Source: Spirochaetota bacterium (GTDB lineage: Bacteria; Spirochaetota; Spirochaetia; Treponematales; UBA12059). Taken from it: a DNA stretch of 56,378 nucleotides. Both the position numbers and the translations under genes were made by a program. The notes below the pieces were generated by a model, which had not been told where the DNA came from, did no database searches, and saw only the letters and a program-made list of their open reading frames with translations. Within the stretch, counting starts at the first letter, position 1. The number at the start of each line of letters is the position of its first letter. This document shows, in pieces, positions 25,581 through 34,814 of this stretch. The DNA is taken from the NCBI GenBank assembly GCA_029560805.1, contig JAKQKE010000139.1:1-56378 (forward strand). Direction: 5' to 3'.

Positions 25581-26231
25581 ATGGTTTCAGTCGATGCTGA
25601 TGAGAGGCGATGCCGAGAACGGATGGACCGGGGCTACTGCGTCATCCCGGCTGCGGGGCGCTCGTCGCGGATGGGCGACTGGAAGCCCCTCTTGCCCTGG
25701 GGCCACTCGACGATATGCGGCGCCGTGGCGGACGCGGCCCTGGCCGCGGGGCTGCGGCCGGTCGTCGTGGCCGGCTACCGGGCGGATGAGCTGGCCGCCG
25801 CGTTCTCGGGCCGGCCCGAGGTCGCGGTCGTCGTCAACCGGGATTGGGAGCGCGGCATGCTCGGCTCCGTGCGGGTCGGCGCGGCCCTGCCCCTGAGCCG
25901 GGGCTCAGGCTTCTTCGTGGCGCCCGCGGATATGCCGAGGCTGCCGGCCCGGGCTTTCGAACGGGCGCTCGCCGAGCTGGACCGGCTCGAGCAGGCAGGC
26001 GAGGCCACTCGGACCCTGTTCGCCTCGAGAGCCGGGCGCCTCGGCCACCCGGTCTGGATACCCGCTTCGGTCGCGGTAGGACTCGGCGCCCTCGACCCGG
26101 GACTGCGCCTGCGCGATCACCTGCTCGGGCTACCGTGGTCTGCCGTCGAGGTGGACGACGACGGCATCTTCGAGGACCTGGATACGCCCGAGGCGTATCG
26201 AGAGGCTATAGCCAGAATACTCACTGAATGA
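25581..26231 (+). CDS. MocA-like molybdenum cofactor nucleotidyltransferase
   Basis: 216 residues of the MobA/MocA nucleotidyltransferase fold. CVIPAAGRSSRMGDWKPLLPWG is the nucleotide-binding and catalytic N-terminus; MLGSVRVGAA, VAPADMPRL (Asp motif) and LGHPVW follow. It ends EDLDTPEAYREA, like MocA. Members add CMP to molybdopterin in cells with molybdenum hydroxylases; here the substrate is not proven. ATG 25623 would also give a family-like start, but 25581 fits a leaderless promoter. Followed by a metal or chelate ABC importer, which could supply molybdate or tungstate (inference). Confidence 0.82.
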   Translation: MVSVDADERRCRERMDRGYCVIPAAGRSSRMGDWKPLLPWGHSTICGAVADAALAAGLRPVVVAGYRADELAAAFSGRPEVAVVVNRDWERGMLGSVRVGAALPLSRGSGFFVAPADMPRLPARAFERALAELDRLEQAGEATRTLFASRAGRLGHPVWIPASVAVGLGALDPGLRLRDHLLGLPWSAVEVDDDGIFEDLDTPEAYREAIARILTE

Positions 26232-26233
26232 GC

Positions 26234-26263
26234 TTGTGTCGATTCGCTTTGGCGTGCTAGGAT
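26234..26263 (+). promoter_or_regulatory. Candidate leaderless promoter of the substrate-binding protein gene
   Basis: TTGTGT (26234-26239), an 18-nt spacer and TAGGAT (26258-26263), then exactly six bases and ATG 26270. No ribosome site is visible. Confidence 0.5.
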
Positions 26264-26269
26264 TACGGC

Positions 26270-27274
26270 ATGAAAACGAAGCATACGATGCTCGCCATCG
26301 CCGTCATGGCGCTGGCGTCGGCTGCGGGCGCTCAGACGCCCTCGCGGGTGGTCATGGGCGGCAAGGCCGTCACGATGGTCGCTGACGCCGTTTATATGTT
26401 CCCCTCCGCGCGCCCGCGTGTCGTAGCGATCGGCGGCACCGACCAGGGCCTCGGCGTGTTCCTGGAGACGGTTGCGCCGGGTTTCTCCGCGCTACCGTCG
26501 TTCCCGCGCCAGGCCGGCGTCGAGGTATACGCGTCCCATAGGCCGGACCTCGTCATACTCAAGTCGAGTCTCAAGAAAAGTCTCGGCGCCGGGCTCGAAG
26601 CGCTCGGGATCAGGACCCTGTACCTGTCCCTCGAGACGCCCGACGACTACTACGCCGAGCTGGCCCTGCTCGGTAGGACCTTCGGCGACGAGAAGCGGGC
26701 CGCGGAGCTCATCGGCTACTACCAGAACGTCGTCGCGACGGCCGCCGGCGCCTCGGCGGCGGCTACGAAGAAGGGCGACAAGCCGCGCGTCCTCCTGGTG
26801 CAGGCCTCGGGCGACGGCTTCGAGGTGCCGCCGGACGGATGGATCCAGACGACGCTCGTCGAGATGGCCGGCGGACAGGCGATCTGGAAGGGGGCGAACC
26901 CCGGCGGCGGCTGGGCCAAGGTGGGCCCGGAGCAGATCGCGGCCTGGAACCCCGATGTCCTCCTCGTCGTGTCGTATAGCGAGAGCGCCACGGACGCGGC
27001 CGCACGCATGGCCGCCGATCCGCGCTTCTCGAGCCTCAAGGCGGCCAAGACCGGTCGGCTCCACGGCTTCGCCCAGGATTTCCTGTCCTGGGATCAGCCG
27101 GACGCGCGTTGGGGCCTCGGCCTCCTCTGGCTGACCGACGCCCTCCATCCCGGCTCGATGCCCGGTTACACGGCGGAATCGTCGGCTAGGCGTTTCTACG
27201 CTCTGGCGTACGGTTTCGACGACGCGGCCTTCGCGGCCCAGGTAGCTCCGCGACTGCGAGGCGTTCTTCGGTGA
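26270..27274 (+). CDS. Class III periplasmic substrate-binding protein of a FecCD-type importer
   Basis: 334 residues with a cleavable signal peptide (near AGA-QT). Two lobes are joined by a long helix (TPDDYYAELALLGRTFGDEKRAAELIGYY), as in BtuF/TroA-like proteins. The N lobe has RPRVVAIGG and PDLVILKSSL; the C lobe has GGGWAKVGPEQIAAWNPDVLLVV and FLSWDQPDARWGLGLLWL. Relatives bind haem, siderophores, cobalamin or, in the MolB type, molybdate. The SWDQPD motif and the MocA neighbour make molybdate or tungstate a reasonable guess only. GTGA overlap with the permease. Confidence 0.88.
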   Translation: MKTKHTMLAIAVMALASAAGAQTPSRVVMGGKAVTMVADAVYMFPSARPRVVAIGGTDQGLGVFLETVAPGFSALPSFPRQAGVEVYASHRPDLVILKSSLKKSLGAGLEALGIRTLYLSLETPDDYYAELALLGRTFGDEKRAAELIGYYQNVVATAAGASAAATKKGDKPRVLLVQASGDGFEVPPDGWIQTTLVEMAGGQAIWKGANPGGGWAKVGPEQIAAWNPDVLLVVSYSESATDAAARMAADPRFSSLKAAKTGRLHGFAQDFLSWDQPDARWGLGLLWLTDALHPGSMPGYTAESSARRFYALAYGFDDAAFAAQVAPRLRGVLR

Positions 27275-28266
27275 GCCGAGCTGGACGACGGGTGGCCCTT
27301 GCGGCCGCCGCGTTGGCGCTGGCCTTGGCCTTCGTCGCCGCCCTGTTGTTCGGCCGCTACCCGTCTCCGGGCTTCACCGATCCTCGGTCCCTATTGACGG
27401 ACGACATGGCCGCCCGCCTGATGGTGCTCGTCAGGCTGCCGCGCGTACTGTCGGCGCTACTGCTCGGGGCCGCGCTCGGGGCCTCGGGCGCGGCGATGCA
27501 GTTCGTCTTCGCCAACCCCCTCGTCGACGCGGGTTTCCTCGGCGTGTCGCAGGGCGCGTCCTTCGGGGCGGCCCTGGCGATGCTCCTCGGCGGCGGCCCG
27601 TTTTGGCTGTTCGGTTCGGCCTTCGGCTTCTCGATACTCGCCCTCGTCTTGTCGGTATCCATGGCTTCGCGAATCCGCTTCGGTGGCGCCGTGTTGCGCT
27701 TGATCCTATCGGGTATGGCCGTCTCGGCCTTCTTCTCGGCCCTCGTCGCGCTTATCAAATACGGGGCCGATCCCCTGTCGACCCTGCCGGAGATAACCTA
27801 CTGGCTGATGGGCGGCTTGTCTGGTGCCAATTGGCGAGCGTTGTCCGTGGCCGCGCCGGTAGCCCTCGGCTCGGTCGTCCTGCTCGTCGCGATGCGCTGG
27901 AGGATAGCGCTCCTGTCCCTCGACGAGGCGACGGCCGCTTCGCTCGGCGCCAGGCCCGCCCTGGAGCGGGCGGTCGTGCTTGGCGCGGCAGCCGCCGGCG
28001 TGGCGGCCGTCACGGCGATGGCCGGCGTCGTCGCCTGGGTCGGTCTGATCGTGCCCCACCTGGCCAGGCTGGCTTTCGGCGGCGACGGCTCCCCGACCGT
28101 GCCCGGCTCGGCCCTGCTCGGCGCGTTCTTCGTGGTGGTCTGCGACGCCATCTCGCGGGGGCTGTTCCAGGGCGAGCTGCCGCTCGGCGTGACGACCTCG
28201 CTCGTCGGCACGATAGCCTTCTTCGCCCTCCTCATGAGCCGGCGCGTCCACGTGGAGCGAGGATGA
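27271..28266 (+). CDS. FecCD-family ABC importer permease
   Basis: 331 residues, about ten spans, in the BtuC/FecCD family. Hallmarks are RLPRVLSALLLGAALGASGAAMQ with VFANPLVDAGFLGVSQGASFGAAL, YWLMGGLSGANW, and the cytoplasmic coupling region near SLGARPALERA. The end is MAGVVAWVGLIVPHLARLAFG plus GELPLGVTTSLVGTIAFFALLM. GTG start in a GTGA overlap. A homodimer would pair with the next gene's ATPase. Confidence 0.94.
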   Translation: MSRAGRRVALAAAALALALAFVAALLFGRYPSPGFTDPRSLLTDDMAARLMVLVRLPRVLSALLLGAALGASGAAMQFVFANPLVDAGFLGVSQGASFGAALAMLLGGGPFWLFGSAFGFSILALVLSVSMASRIRFGGAVLRLILSGMAVSAFFSALVALIKYGADPLSTLPEITYWLMGGLSGANWRALSVAAPVALGSVVLLVAMRWRIALLSLDEATAASLGARPALERAVVLGAAAAGVAAVTAMAGVVAWVGLIVPHLARLAFGGDGSPTVPGSALLGAFFVVVCDAISRGLFQGELPLGVTTSLVGTIAFFALLMSRRVHVERG

Positions 28267-28982
28267 CGATGGAATTCGTAGACGTCGCATACCGCTACAA
28301 GGGCGAGAGGGCGGACGCCCTGACCGGCTTCAGCCTGAGCGTCCGCAAAGGGAGCGTCACGGCCCTGCTCGGGCCGAACGGCTCGGGCAAGTCGACGGCC
28401 CTCGGACTCGGTGCCGGCTGGCTCGAGCCGAGCTCCGGTTCCGTCGTCAAGGATGGCCAAGCGGCCTTCCTGCCGCAGTCGGAGCGCCTGGCCTTCTCGT
28501 TCAGTTGCATCGAGTATGTGGTCTTCGGCCGGGCGCCCCACCTGCCGTACCTGGCCGTGCCGACCGGAGACGATGAGGCGCGGGCCGAGGCGGCCCTGGC
28601 CGAGGTCGGCATGGCCGACAAGGCGGGGCGCCGCATCACCGCCTTGTCCGGCGGCGAGCTGCAGCTCGTGCGTATCGCCCGCGCCCTCGTCCAGGAAGCG
28701 TCGTACGTGATCCTCGACGAGCCGAGCGACATGCTCGACCCGGTCCACGCCGCGACGATAGGCCGGGCGATCAGGCGGCTGGCCGACTCGGGCGCCGGCG
28801 TGCTCCTGTCCACCCACGACCTGGCCTTCGCGCTGGCCTGCGCCGACGAGGCGGCGACGCTCCGCGCTGGGCGCCTCCTGGCCGTCGGACCGACGGCCGA
28901 CATTGTCGAGCCTCGCGGCCTCGAGGCGCTGTACGGTACGCCGTTCGAGCTACGGTCGCTGCCGACGCCGGTCCTGGACTGA
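28263..28982 (+). CDS. ABC importer ATP-binding protein (FecE/BtuD type)
   Basis: 239 residues. Walker A LGPNGSGKST, Q-loop FLPQSERLAF, signature LSGGELQL, Walker B YVILDEPSDMLDP and H-loop STHDLAFAL. EYVVFGRAPHLPYL is typical of the metal-chelate subgroup. ATGA overlap with the permease. Completes the importer; no outer-membrane receptor gene is present in the window. Confidence 0.94.
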   Translation: MTMEFVDVAYRYKGERADALTGFSLSVRKGSVTALLGPNGSGKSTALGLGAGWLEPSSGSVVKDGQAAFLPQSERLAFSFSCIEYVVFGRAPHLPYLAVPTGDDEARAEAALAEVGMADKAGRRITALSGGELQLVRIARALVQEASYVILDEPSDMLDPVHAATIGRAIRRLADSGAGVLLSTHDLAFALACADEAATLRAGRLLAVGPTADIVEPRGLEALYGTPFELRSLPTPVLD

Positions 28983-29046
28983 AGACTCGGGCCGCGGCCG
29001 GCTATCGGGCCAACTACCAGGAACGGCTGCCCGGGACGGCTACTCG

Positions 29047-30414
29047 CTACAGCTCGAGCGCCGACAGCGCGTCGTGGAACAGCTCGGAGACCGTCGGGTG
29101 GGGAAAGACGGTCCGCTCGAGCTCGCCGACCGTGGCGCCGCGCGCTATGGCGTACTGCATGCCCCAGATCATCTCGCCGGCGTACGGCGCCACGATGTGC
29201 GCCCCGAGTAGCCTGCCGGAGGCCTTGTCGGCCACCAGCTTGCACAGGCCGTGGCCGGTCACGCCTCGCTCCGCGACGAAGCGACCGTTGGCCCTGGCCG
29301 GTAGCGACGACTTGACCGCGTCGTAGCCGGCGGCGAGCGCTTCGGCCTCGGTCATGCCGACGCCTGCCGCCTCCGGGTCGCCGTAGACGACCCAGGGCAG
29401 GGCCTTCCAGGGGAGGTTCGCGTCGCACTTCGCGTCGCCCGAGGCAACGAGCTCCGCGACCGCCCGGCCCATCGCGCTGGCCGAGTGGGCCAGGAGGGAG
29501 CGGCCCGTGGCGTCGCCAATAGCCCAGACGCCGGGTACGTTCGTGCGGCACGAGTCGTCGACCTTGACGCCCTTAGGGGAGAAGTCCACTCCCGCCGCCT
29601 CAAGCCCGATGCCAGCGAGAACCGGCCTGCGCCCGGTCGCGAGCAGCACGAGTTCGCCGGTCGCCGTCGTCTCCTCCGCGGCGTCGCCCTTGCGATACCT
29701 GACCGAGCCGCCTTCGACGCAGGTGACCGTGGCGCCCGTGGCTATCGTGACGCCCTTGAGCGCGCGCTTGTAGACGGCGGCCAGCTCGGCGTCCATGAAC
29801 GGCAGGATCTCGGGTAGCATCTCGATGACCGTAACCTTGACGCCGAGGGCCGAGAAGTACGCCGCGAACTCGATGCCTATCACGCCGCCGCCGATGACGA
29901 CGATACTCTCCGGCAGTCGGTCGATGGCCAGGAGCTCGTCGCTCGTGACGACCTTCGGGTTGCCCGCGACGCCGGGGATGGGCGGCCGGGCCGGCTCGGA
30001 TCCGGAGGCGACGACGATATGGCGGCCCTCGACGGCCAGGCCGGTCTCCGCTATCGCCAGGGAAGAGGCGCCGGTCAGGCGGCCGGTGCCCCGTATCACC
30101 TCGACGCCGCGCTTCTTCATCATAAACTCGACGTTCTGCACGAGGCGCGAGACGGTCTGGGCCTTCCAGGCCATCGCGGCGGCCAGGTCGTACGAGACGC
30201 CCTGGCAGGTGACGCCCATCTGAGCCGAGTCGATGGCGTGGCGGTAGGTTTTGGCCCCGGCGAGCAGGCTCTTCGTGGGGATGCAACCGCGGTTCAGGCA
30301 GGTACCGCCGAGCGCGTCGCGTTCTATCAGAGCTGTCTTGAGCCCGAGCGCCGCGGCCCGGTCCGCGGCGACGTAGCCACCGGGTCCTCCGCCCAATATG
30401 ACGATATCGTACAT
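29047..30414 (-). CDS. lpd: Dihydrolipoamide dehydrogenase
   Basis: FAD-dependent disulfide oxidoreductase, 455 residues. It reoxidises protein-bound dihydrolipoamide with NAD+ in 2-oxoacid dehydrogenase or glycine cleavage complexes. FAD motif ILGGGPGGYVAADRAA, redox pair GGTCLNRGCIPTK, NAD motif VVIGGGVIGIEFAAYFSALG, GVWAIGDATG and the C-terminal FPHPTVSE with the catalytic His. A strong AAAAGGAGGAGA site precedes the ATG. No E1/E2 or gcv genes are nearby, so which complex it serves is open. Confidence 0.95.
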   Translation of the reverse strand: MYDIVILGGGPGGYVAADRAAALGLKTALIERDALGGTCLNRGCIPTKSLLAGAKTYRHAIDSAQMGVTCQGVSYDLAAAMAWKAQTVSRLVQNVEFMMKKRGVEVIRGTGRLTGASSLAIAETGLAVEGRHIVVASGSEPARPPIPGVAGNPKVVTSDELLAIDRLPESIVVIGGGVIGIEFAAYFSALGVKVTVIEMLPEILPFMDAELAAVYKRALKGVTIATGATVTCVEGGSVRYRKGDAAEETTATGELVLLATGRRPVLAGIGLEAAGVDFSPKGVKVDDSCRTNVPGVWAIGDATGRSLLAHSASAMGRAVAELVASGDAKCDANLPWKALPWVVYGDPEAAGVGMTEAEALAAGYDAVKSSLPARANGRFVAERGVTGHGLCKLVADKASGRLLGAHIVAPYAGEMIWGMQYAIARGATVGELERTVFPHPTVSELFHDALSALEL

Positions 30415-30442
30415 GGTCTCCTCCTTTTAGAAGACCGCGCAT

Positions 30443-30470
30443 TGTCTAACGAGGCGGCTCGGAAGGTCAA
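30443..30470 (-). promoter_or_regulatory. Candidate promoter for lpd
   Basis: Minus strand: TTGACC (30470-30465), a 16-nt spacer and TAGACA (30448-30443). Leader of about 22 nt with the GGAGGAG site. Confidence 0.4.
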
Positions 30471-30515
30471 CCGCCGGGTCGATGCAGGACGGATCAGGTG
30501 GCGAGCGCGGACGGA

Positions 30516-31127
30516 TCAGGTGGCGAGCGCGGCGCGCTCGAGTTCGAGCAACGATCGCTTGCGCTCGGAGCCGCCCGAGTAGCCGCCCGGCGTGCCGTTC
30601 GCGTTGACCACCCGGTGGCAGGGTACGAGTATCAGCACCCGGTTCGAGCCGTTCGCCGCCCCGACCGCCCTGGAGGCTCCGGGCGATCCGATGCGCCTGG
30701 CCAGCTCTCCGTAGCTCAGGGTCCCGCCATAGGGTATGCCGCGTAGCTCGCGCCAGACGAGCTCCTGGAAGGGAGTTCCCGCCGAGGCCACCGGTAGGGA
30801 GAACTCGCGGAGGGCGCCCGAGAAGTACGAGGCCAGTTCGTCGCGTAGCCGGTCGATCAGGGCGTTCTCCCCGGGGACGAGCGGCAGGCGGCACGATATC
30901 CTGAGCGAGGCTATATGGGCGTCTATCCCGGCGCGATCGGCGAAGTCGAGAAAGCGCAAGGACGACGAATCGGCCCCGGCCAGCAGGGGCCCGTAGGGCG
31001 AGACTATCCAGGCCATGCGCACATAGTCGCCGCCGGCTGGCCTGGCGTCGAAGAGGCCGGCGTAGGCGTCGACGAAGTCCTTGAAGGAGGTAGCTCGAGC
31101 CTTTACCTGGGACACCCCTTTTTCCAT
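30516..31127 (-). CDS. Methylated-DNA--protein-cysteine S-methyltransferase
   Basis: Suicide repair enzyme for O6-alkylguanine, 203 residues. The C-terminal domain is complete: GTPFQELVWRELRGIPYGGT, SYGELARRIGSPGASRAVGAA (helix-turn-helix with Arg finger) and the active site LVPCHRVVNANG with the acceptor Cys near residue 170, then GGYSGGSERKRSLLELE. The N-terminal half is an Ogt-like domain. No ribosome site; a TATCAT (-10 on the minus strand, 31139-31134) ends six bases before the ATG, suggesting a leaderless message. Confidence 0.93.
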   Translation of the reverse strand: MEKGVSQVKARATSFKDFVDAYAGLFDARPAGGDYVRMAWIVSPYGPLLAGADSSSLRFLDFADRAGIDAHIASLRISCRLPLVPGENALIDRLRDELASYFSGALREFSLPVASAGTPFQELVWRELRGIPYGGTLSYGELARRIGSPGASRAVGAANGSNRVLILVPCHRVVNANGTPGGYSGGSERKRSLLELERAALAT

Positions 31128-31206
31128 GGCCACATGATAGCCGTAAAGGCCGTGGCGCGCTATAGAAAAGTGATCGAGCTCCATACAAAAGACCGGCGGC
31201 CTCGTC

Positions 31207-31235
31207 TTTACGGCCCGGCGCCCGACGCGTATACT
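31207..31235 (+). promoter_or_regulatory. Leaderless promoter of dnaE
   Basis: TTTACG (31207-31212), a 17-nt spacer and TATACT (31230-31235), then exactly six bases and ATG 31242. No Shine-Dalgarno sequence is present. Confidence 0.5.
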
Positions 31236-31241
31236 GCGGCC

Positions 31242-34200
31242 ATGTCGTTCGTCCACCTCCACGTACATAGCGATTATTCCCTCCTCGACGGCGCCGCGAG
31301 CGTCGCCGGACTCGTAGAGCGGGCAGTCTCGTTCGGTATGCCCGGCCTGGCCTTGACCGACCATGGCAACATGTTCGGAGCCCTCAAGTTCTACAAGGAA
31401 TGCAAGAGGGTGGGCATCAACCCCATCATCGGTAGCGAATTCTATGTCGCCGGGGCGATGAGGCGAGACAAGACCGGCACCGAGGGCGGTAACAAGTACT
31501 ACCACCTGGTACTGCTAGCGAAGGACGAGATCGGGTATCGCAACCTGACCATGCTGTCGTCGCGTTCGTATACCGAGGGCTTCTACTATAAGCCGCGCAT
31601 CGACTGGGAGCTTCTCGAGAGCTACCACGAGGGCCTGATCTGCTCGACCGCGTGCATAGCGGGCGAAGTGCCGCAGTACGTCCTACTCGGCAAGCCCGAG
31701 GAAGCGGAACGGGTCGCCGCGCGCTACCGCGACCTGTTCGGCGCCGAGAACTACTTCCTGGAGTTGCAGGACCACGCGATGGACGAGGAGGCCCGTGTCA
31801 ATAAGGCCCTCGTCCCCATGGCCAGGCGCCTCGGCGTCGGGCTCATAGCGACGAACGACGTGCACTACCTGGATCGTTCCGACGCGGCCGCGCACGATGC
31901 CCTCCTCTGCGTCGGCACGAACCGCAAGGTCTCCGACCAGAGCCGCATGCGCTTCCCGTGCCCCGATTTCTACCTCAAAGGCCCCGCCGAGATGTCGGAT
32001 CTCTTCAAGGAGGTGCCGGAGGCCCTGTCGAACACGCTCCTCGTCAACGAGATGGTCGGCCTCGAGATACCGCTGCCTGGCCCGCTCCTGCCGGAATTCG
32101 AGATACCGAGCGTCTATTCGGGCGACGACGATAGGCAGGCCGGGCCGGAGGTGGAGAGCGTGCGGGCCTTCCTGGCGAACATGTCGGACGACGCCGTCTG
32201 CAAGCCCAACCCGAGGTACGGCCAGGCGCCGGTGGAGGAGCTGGCGCCTGGCGTCCGGGCCGCCCTCGCCGAGCGCCTGGCCATGCCGGTCACCCGCTAC
32301 TTCATCTGGGCCAGTTACCGCGGCCTCGAGAAACGCTACCCAGGCTACGGCGACGAGATCCGGCGGCGGCTGGACTACGAGCTGGCGACCATCATCCTGA
32401 TGGACTTCGTAGGCTACTTCCTGATCGTGTCGGATTTCATCAACTGGGCCAAGGATCACGACATCCCGGTCGGGCCGGGCCGCGGCTCGGGCGCCGGTTC
32501 CATCGTCGCCTACTCGCTGCGCATCACCGACATCGACCCGCTGCGCTACGCCCTGCTGTTCGAGCGCTTCCTCAATCCCGAGCGCGTGTCGATGCCGGAC
32601 TTCGACGTGGACTTCTGCTACGAGGGCCGCGGCTCGGTCATCGACTACGTCACGGAGAAGTACGGCGAGGATAGGGTCGGCCAGATCATCACCTTCGGCA
32701 CGCTCAAGGCCAAGGCCGTGATAAAGGACGTCGGGCGTGCCCTCGACCTGTCGATCGACGAGTCGAACATGATCACGAAGCTCGTGCCAGAGGATCCGAA
32801 GATGACCCTCGCCAAGGCACTCGAGCTGGAGCCGAAGCTCAGGGAGCTCGCTGAGAACCCGCGCTACCAGGAGCTGTTCGAGATGGCGCGCAAGCTCGAG
32901 AACAAGAACCGCCACACGAGCTTCCACGCCGCCGGTATCGTGATCGGCAAGACCGTCCTGACCGACTACGTGCCGCTGTTCAAGGACCCTAAGACCGGTA
33001 TCGTCGCGACGCAGTACACGATGGACCAGCTCGAGGAATGCGGCCTGGTCAAGATGGACTTCCTGGGACTCAAGACCCTGACCCTGATCAAGAACACCCT
33101 GGCGCTGATACGCAGACGCGGCGTCGACGTGGTCGAGGACGGCATCCCCGACACCGACGAGGCGACCTTCAGGATGCTCGGCGAGGGCAAGAGCACGAGC
33201 GTGTTCCAGTTCGAGTCCGACGGCATGCAGGGCATACTCAGGCAGGCCAAGCCGTCGAGCGTCGAGGATCTCATAGCCCTGAACGCCCTGTACCGCCCCG
33301 GCCCGATGGACAATATTCCGCAGTTCATCGACTCGAAATGGGGCCGTACGCCGATCACGTACCCGCACCCGTCACTCGAAAAGTATCTCAAGGAGACCTA
33401 CGGCGTCATCGTCTACCAGGAACAGGTGATGCAGGTGGCCCAGGAGGTCGCCGGCTACTCGCTCGGCCGCGCCGACCTCCTACGGCGCGCGATGAGCAAG
33501 AAGAAGGTCGAGGTCCTGGAGAAGGAGAAGGCGCCATTCATAGAGGGCGCCCTCAAGCGCGGCTACACGAAGGAGAAGGCGCAGGAGATCTTCGACATCC
33601 TGGTGCCGTTCGCCGGCTACGGCTTCAACAAGAGCCACGCGGCCGCGTATTCGGTGGTCGCCTACCGGACGGCCTGGCTCAAAGCCAATTATCCGGCCGA
33701 GTACATGGCCGCCAACCTGACGAACGAGATATCGAACACCGACAAGCTGACCCAGTACATCTCCGAGGCCAGGAGCATGGGCATCGGCATTCTGGCCCCG
33801 GACATCAACCGTTCGGAGGCGACCTTCTCGGTATCCGAGGGCAAGATCGTCTACGGTCTCATCGGCGTCAAGGGCGTCGGCGAGGCGGTCGTCGAAGCCG
33901 TCGTCGCGGAGCGGGAGAAGGCCGGTCCCTACGCGGATTTCATGGACTTCCTCGAGCGGGTCGGCGTCAGGGCGATGAACAAGCGGGCTATCGAGACGCT
34001 GATCCAGGCCGGCTGCTTCGACACGATGGGGCGCGGGCGCGCCGAGCTGGCGCTCAACCTGGAGCGCGCCTTCGACTACGCGCAGAAGAAGGCCGAGGCC
34101 GGCGCCTACGGTCAGACGAGCCTGTTCGAGGCATCGAGCGAGGAGGAATTCCCGCCGTTCCGTTTCGAACCCTGCCAGGAGCTGCCGCGCGCCGAACTCC

Positions 34201-34814
34201 TCAAGCAGGAGAAGGCCCTGCTCGGCTTCTACTTCTCGGGGCACCCGCTCGACGAGTACCGGGACGTCTACCGAAAGTGCTGCGACATAGACTTCGCGCA
34301 TATCGAGCGCTGCGCGCCCGATAAGGAGTACACCCTGGTCGGCCAGCTGGTCGAGTGGCGGGAGATCCTGACGCGCAAAGGCAAGCGCATGGCCTTCGGC
34401 AAGGTCGAGGGCTACGACGGCGTCCTGGAGATCGTCGTGTTCTCGGCTACGCTCGAGGCGAACCCCGGCCGCTTCGCCCAGGACGCGATCGTGTTCCTCA
34501 AGGGCACCGTCGACCTGGACCGCGAGAACCCGAGCTTCAAGGTCGACCGCCTCGTCCAGCCGGCCGAGCTCAAGGAGAAGAGCTACCGGACCATGCACAT
34601 CGCCCTCCACCAGGTACGCCGGGAGGACGACCTCGAGGGGCTGCGCGACCTGCTGTTCGGCTCGAGCGGGCAGTGCGGCGTCGTGCTGCACGTCCGGGGC
34701 GGGGACGACGAGGTGGCGGTCAGGGCGCACGCGCAGATCAGCTGCTCGCCGAACCCCGACGTGGTGGAGCGGATCCGGGAGACGGCGATCGTCTCCGAGG
34801 TCTGGCTCGACTAG
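31242..34814 (+). CDS. dnaE: DNA polymerase III alpha subunit
   Basis: Replicative polymerase catalytic subunit, 1190 residues, the usual length for DnaE. PHP domain at the N-terminus (HLHVHSDYSLLDG, LTDHGNMFG, TNDVHYL). Polymerase palm carries GPGRGSGAGSIVAYSLRITD and PDFDVDF (catalytic Asp pair near residue 452), then RHTSFHAAGIVI, LYRPGPMDNIPQFI and GYGFNKSHAAAYS. Helix-hairpin-helix near VGVRAMNKRAIETLIQAG, OB domain near residues 1025-1110 (VGQLVEWREILTRKGKRMAF). No intein or truncation. The TAG stop overlaps the convergent HAD gene (CTAG). Confidence 0.97.
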   Translation: MSFVHLHVHSDYSLLDGAASVAGLVERAVSFGMPGLALTDHGNMFGALKFYKECKRVGINPIIGSEFYVAGAMRRDKTGTEGGNKYYHLVLLAKDEIGYRNLTMLSSRSYTEGFYYKPRIDWELLESYHEGLICSTACIAGEVPQYVLLGKPEEAERVAARYRDLFGAENYFLELQDHAMDEEARVNKALVPMARRLGVGLIATNDVHYLDRSDAAAHDALLCVGTNRKVSDQSRMRFPCPDFYLKGPAEMSDLFKEVPEALSNTLLVNEMVGLEIPLPGPLLPEFEIPSVYSGDDDRQAGPEVESVRAFLANMSDDAVCKPNPRYGQAPVEELAPGVRAALAERLAMPVTRYFIWASYRGLEKRYPGYGDEIRRRLDYELATIILMDFVGYFLIVSDFINWAKDHDIPVGPGRGSGAGSIVAYSLRITDIDPLRYALLFERFLNPERVSMPDFDVDFCYEGRGSVIDYVTEKYGEDRVGQIITFGTLKAKAVIKDVGRALDLSIDESNMITKLVPEDPKMTLAKALELEPKLRELAENPRYQELFEMARKLENKNRHTSFHAAGIVIGKTVLTDYVPLFKDPKTGIVATQYTMDQLEECGLVKMDFLGLKTLTLIKNTLALIRRRGVDVVEDGIPDTDEATFRMLGEGKSTSVFQFESDGMQGILRQAKPSSVEDLIALNALYRPGPMDNIPQFIDSKWGRTPITYPHPSLEKYLKETYGVIVYQEQVMQVAQEVAGYSLGRADLLRRAMSKKKVEVLEKEKAPFIEGALKRGYTKEKAQEIFDILVPFAGYGFNKSHAAAYSVVAYRTAWLKANYPAEYMAANLTNEISNTDKLTQYISEARSMGIGILAPDINRSEATFSVSEGKIVYGLIGVKGVGEAVVEAVVAEREKAGPYADFMDFLERVGVRAMNKRAIETLIQAGCFDTMGRGRAELALNLERAFDYAQKKAEAGAYGQTSLFEASSEEEFPPFRFEPCQELPRAELLKQEKALLGFYFSGHPLDEYRDVYRKCCDIDFAHIERCAPDKEYTLVGQLVEWREILTRKGKRMAFGKVEGYDGVLEIVVFSATLEANPGRFAQDAIVFLKGTVDLDRENPSFKVDRLVQPAELKEKSYRTMHIALHQVRREDDLEGLRDLLFGSSGQCGVVLHVRGGDDEVAVRAHAQISCSPNPDVVERIRETAIVSEVWLD

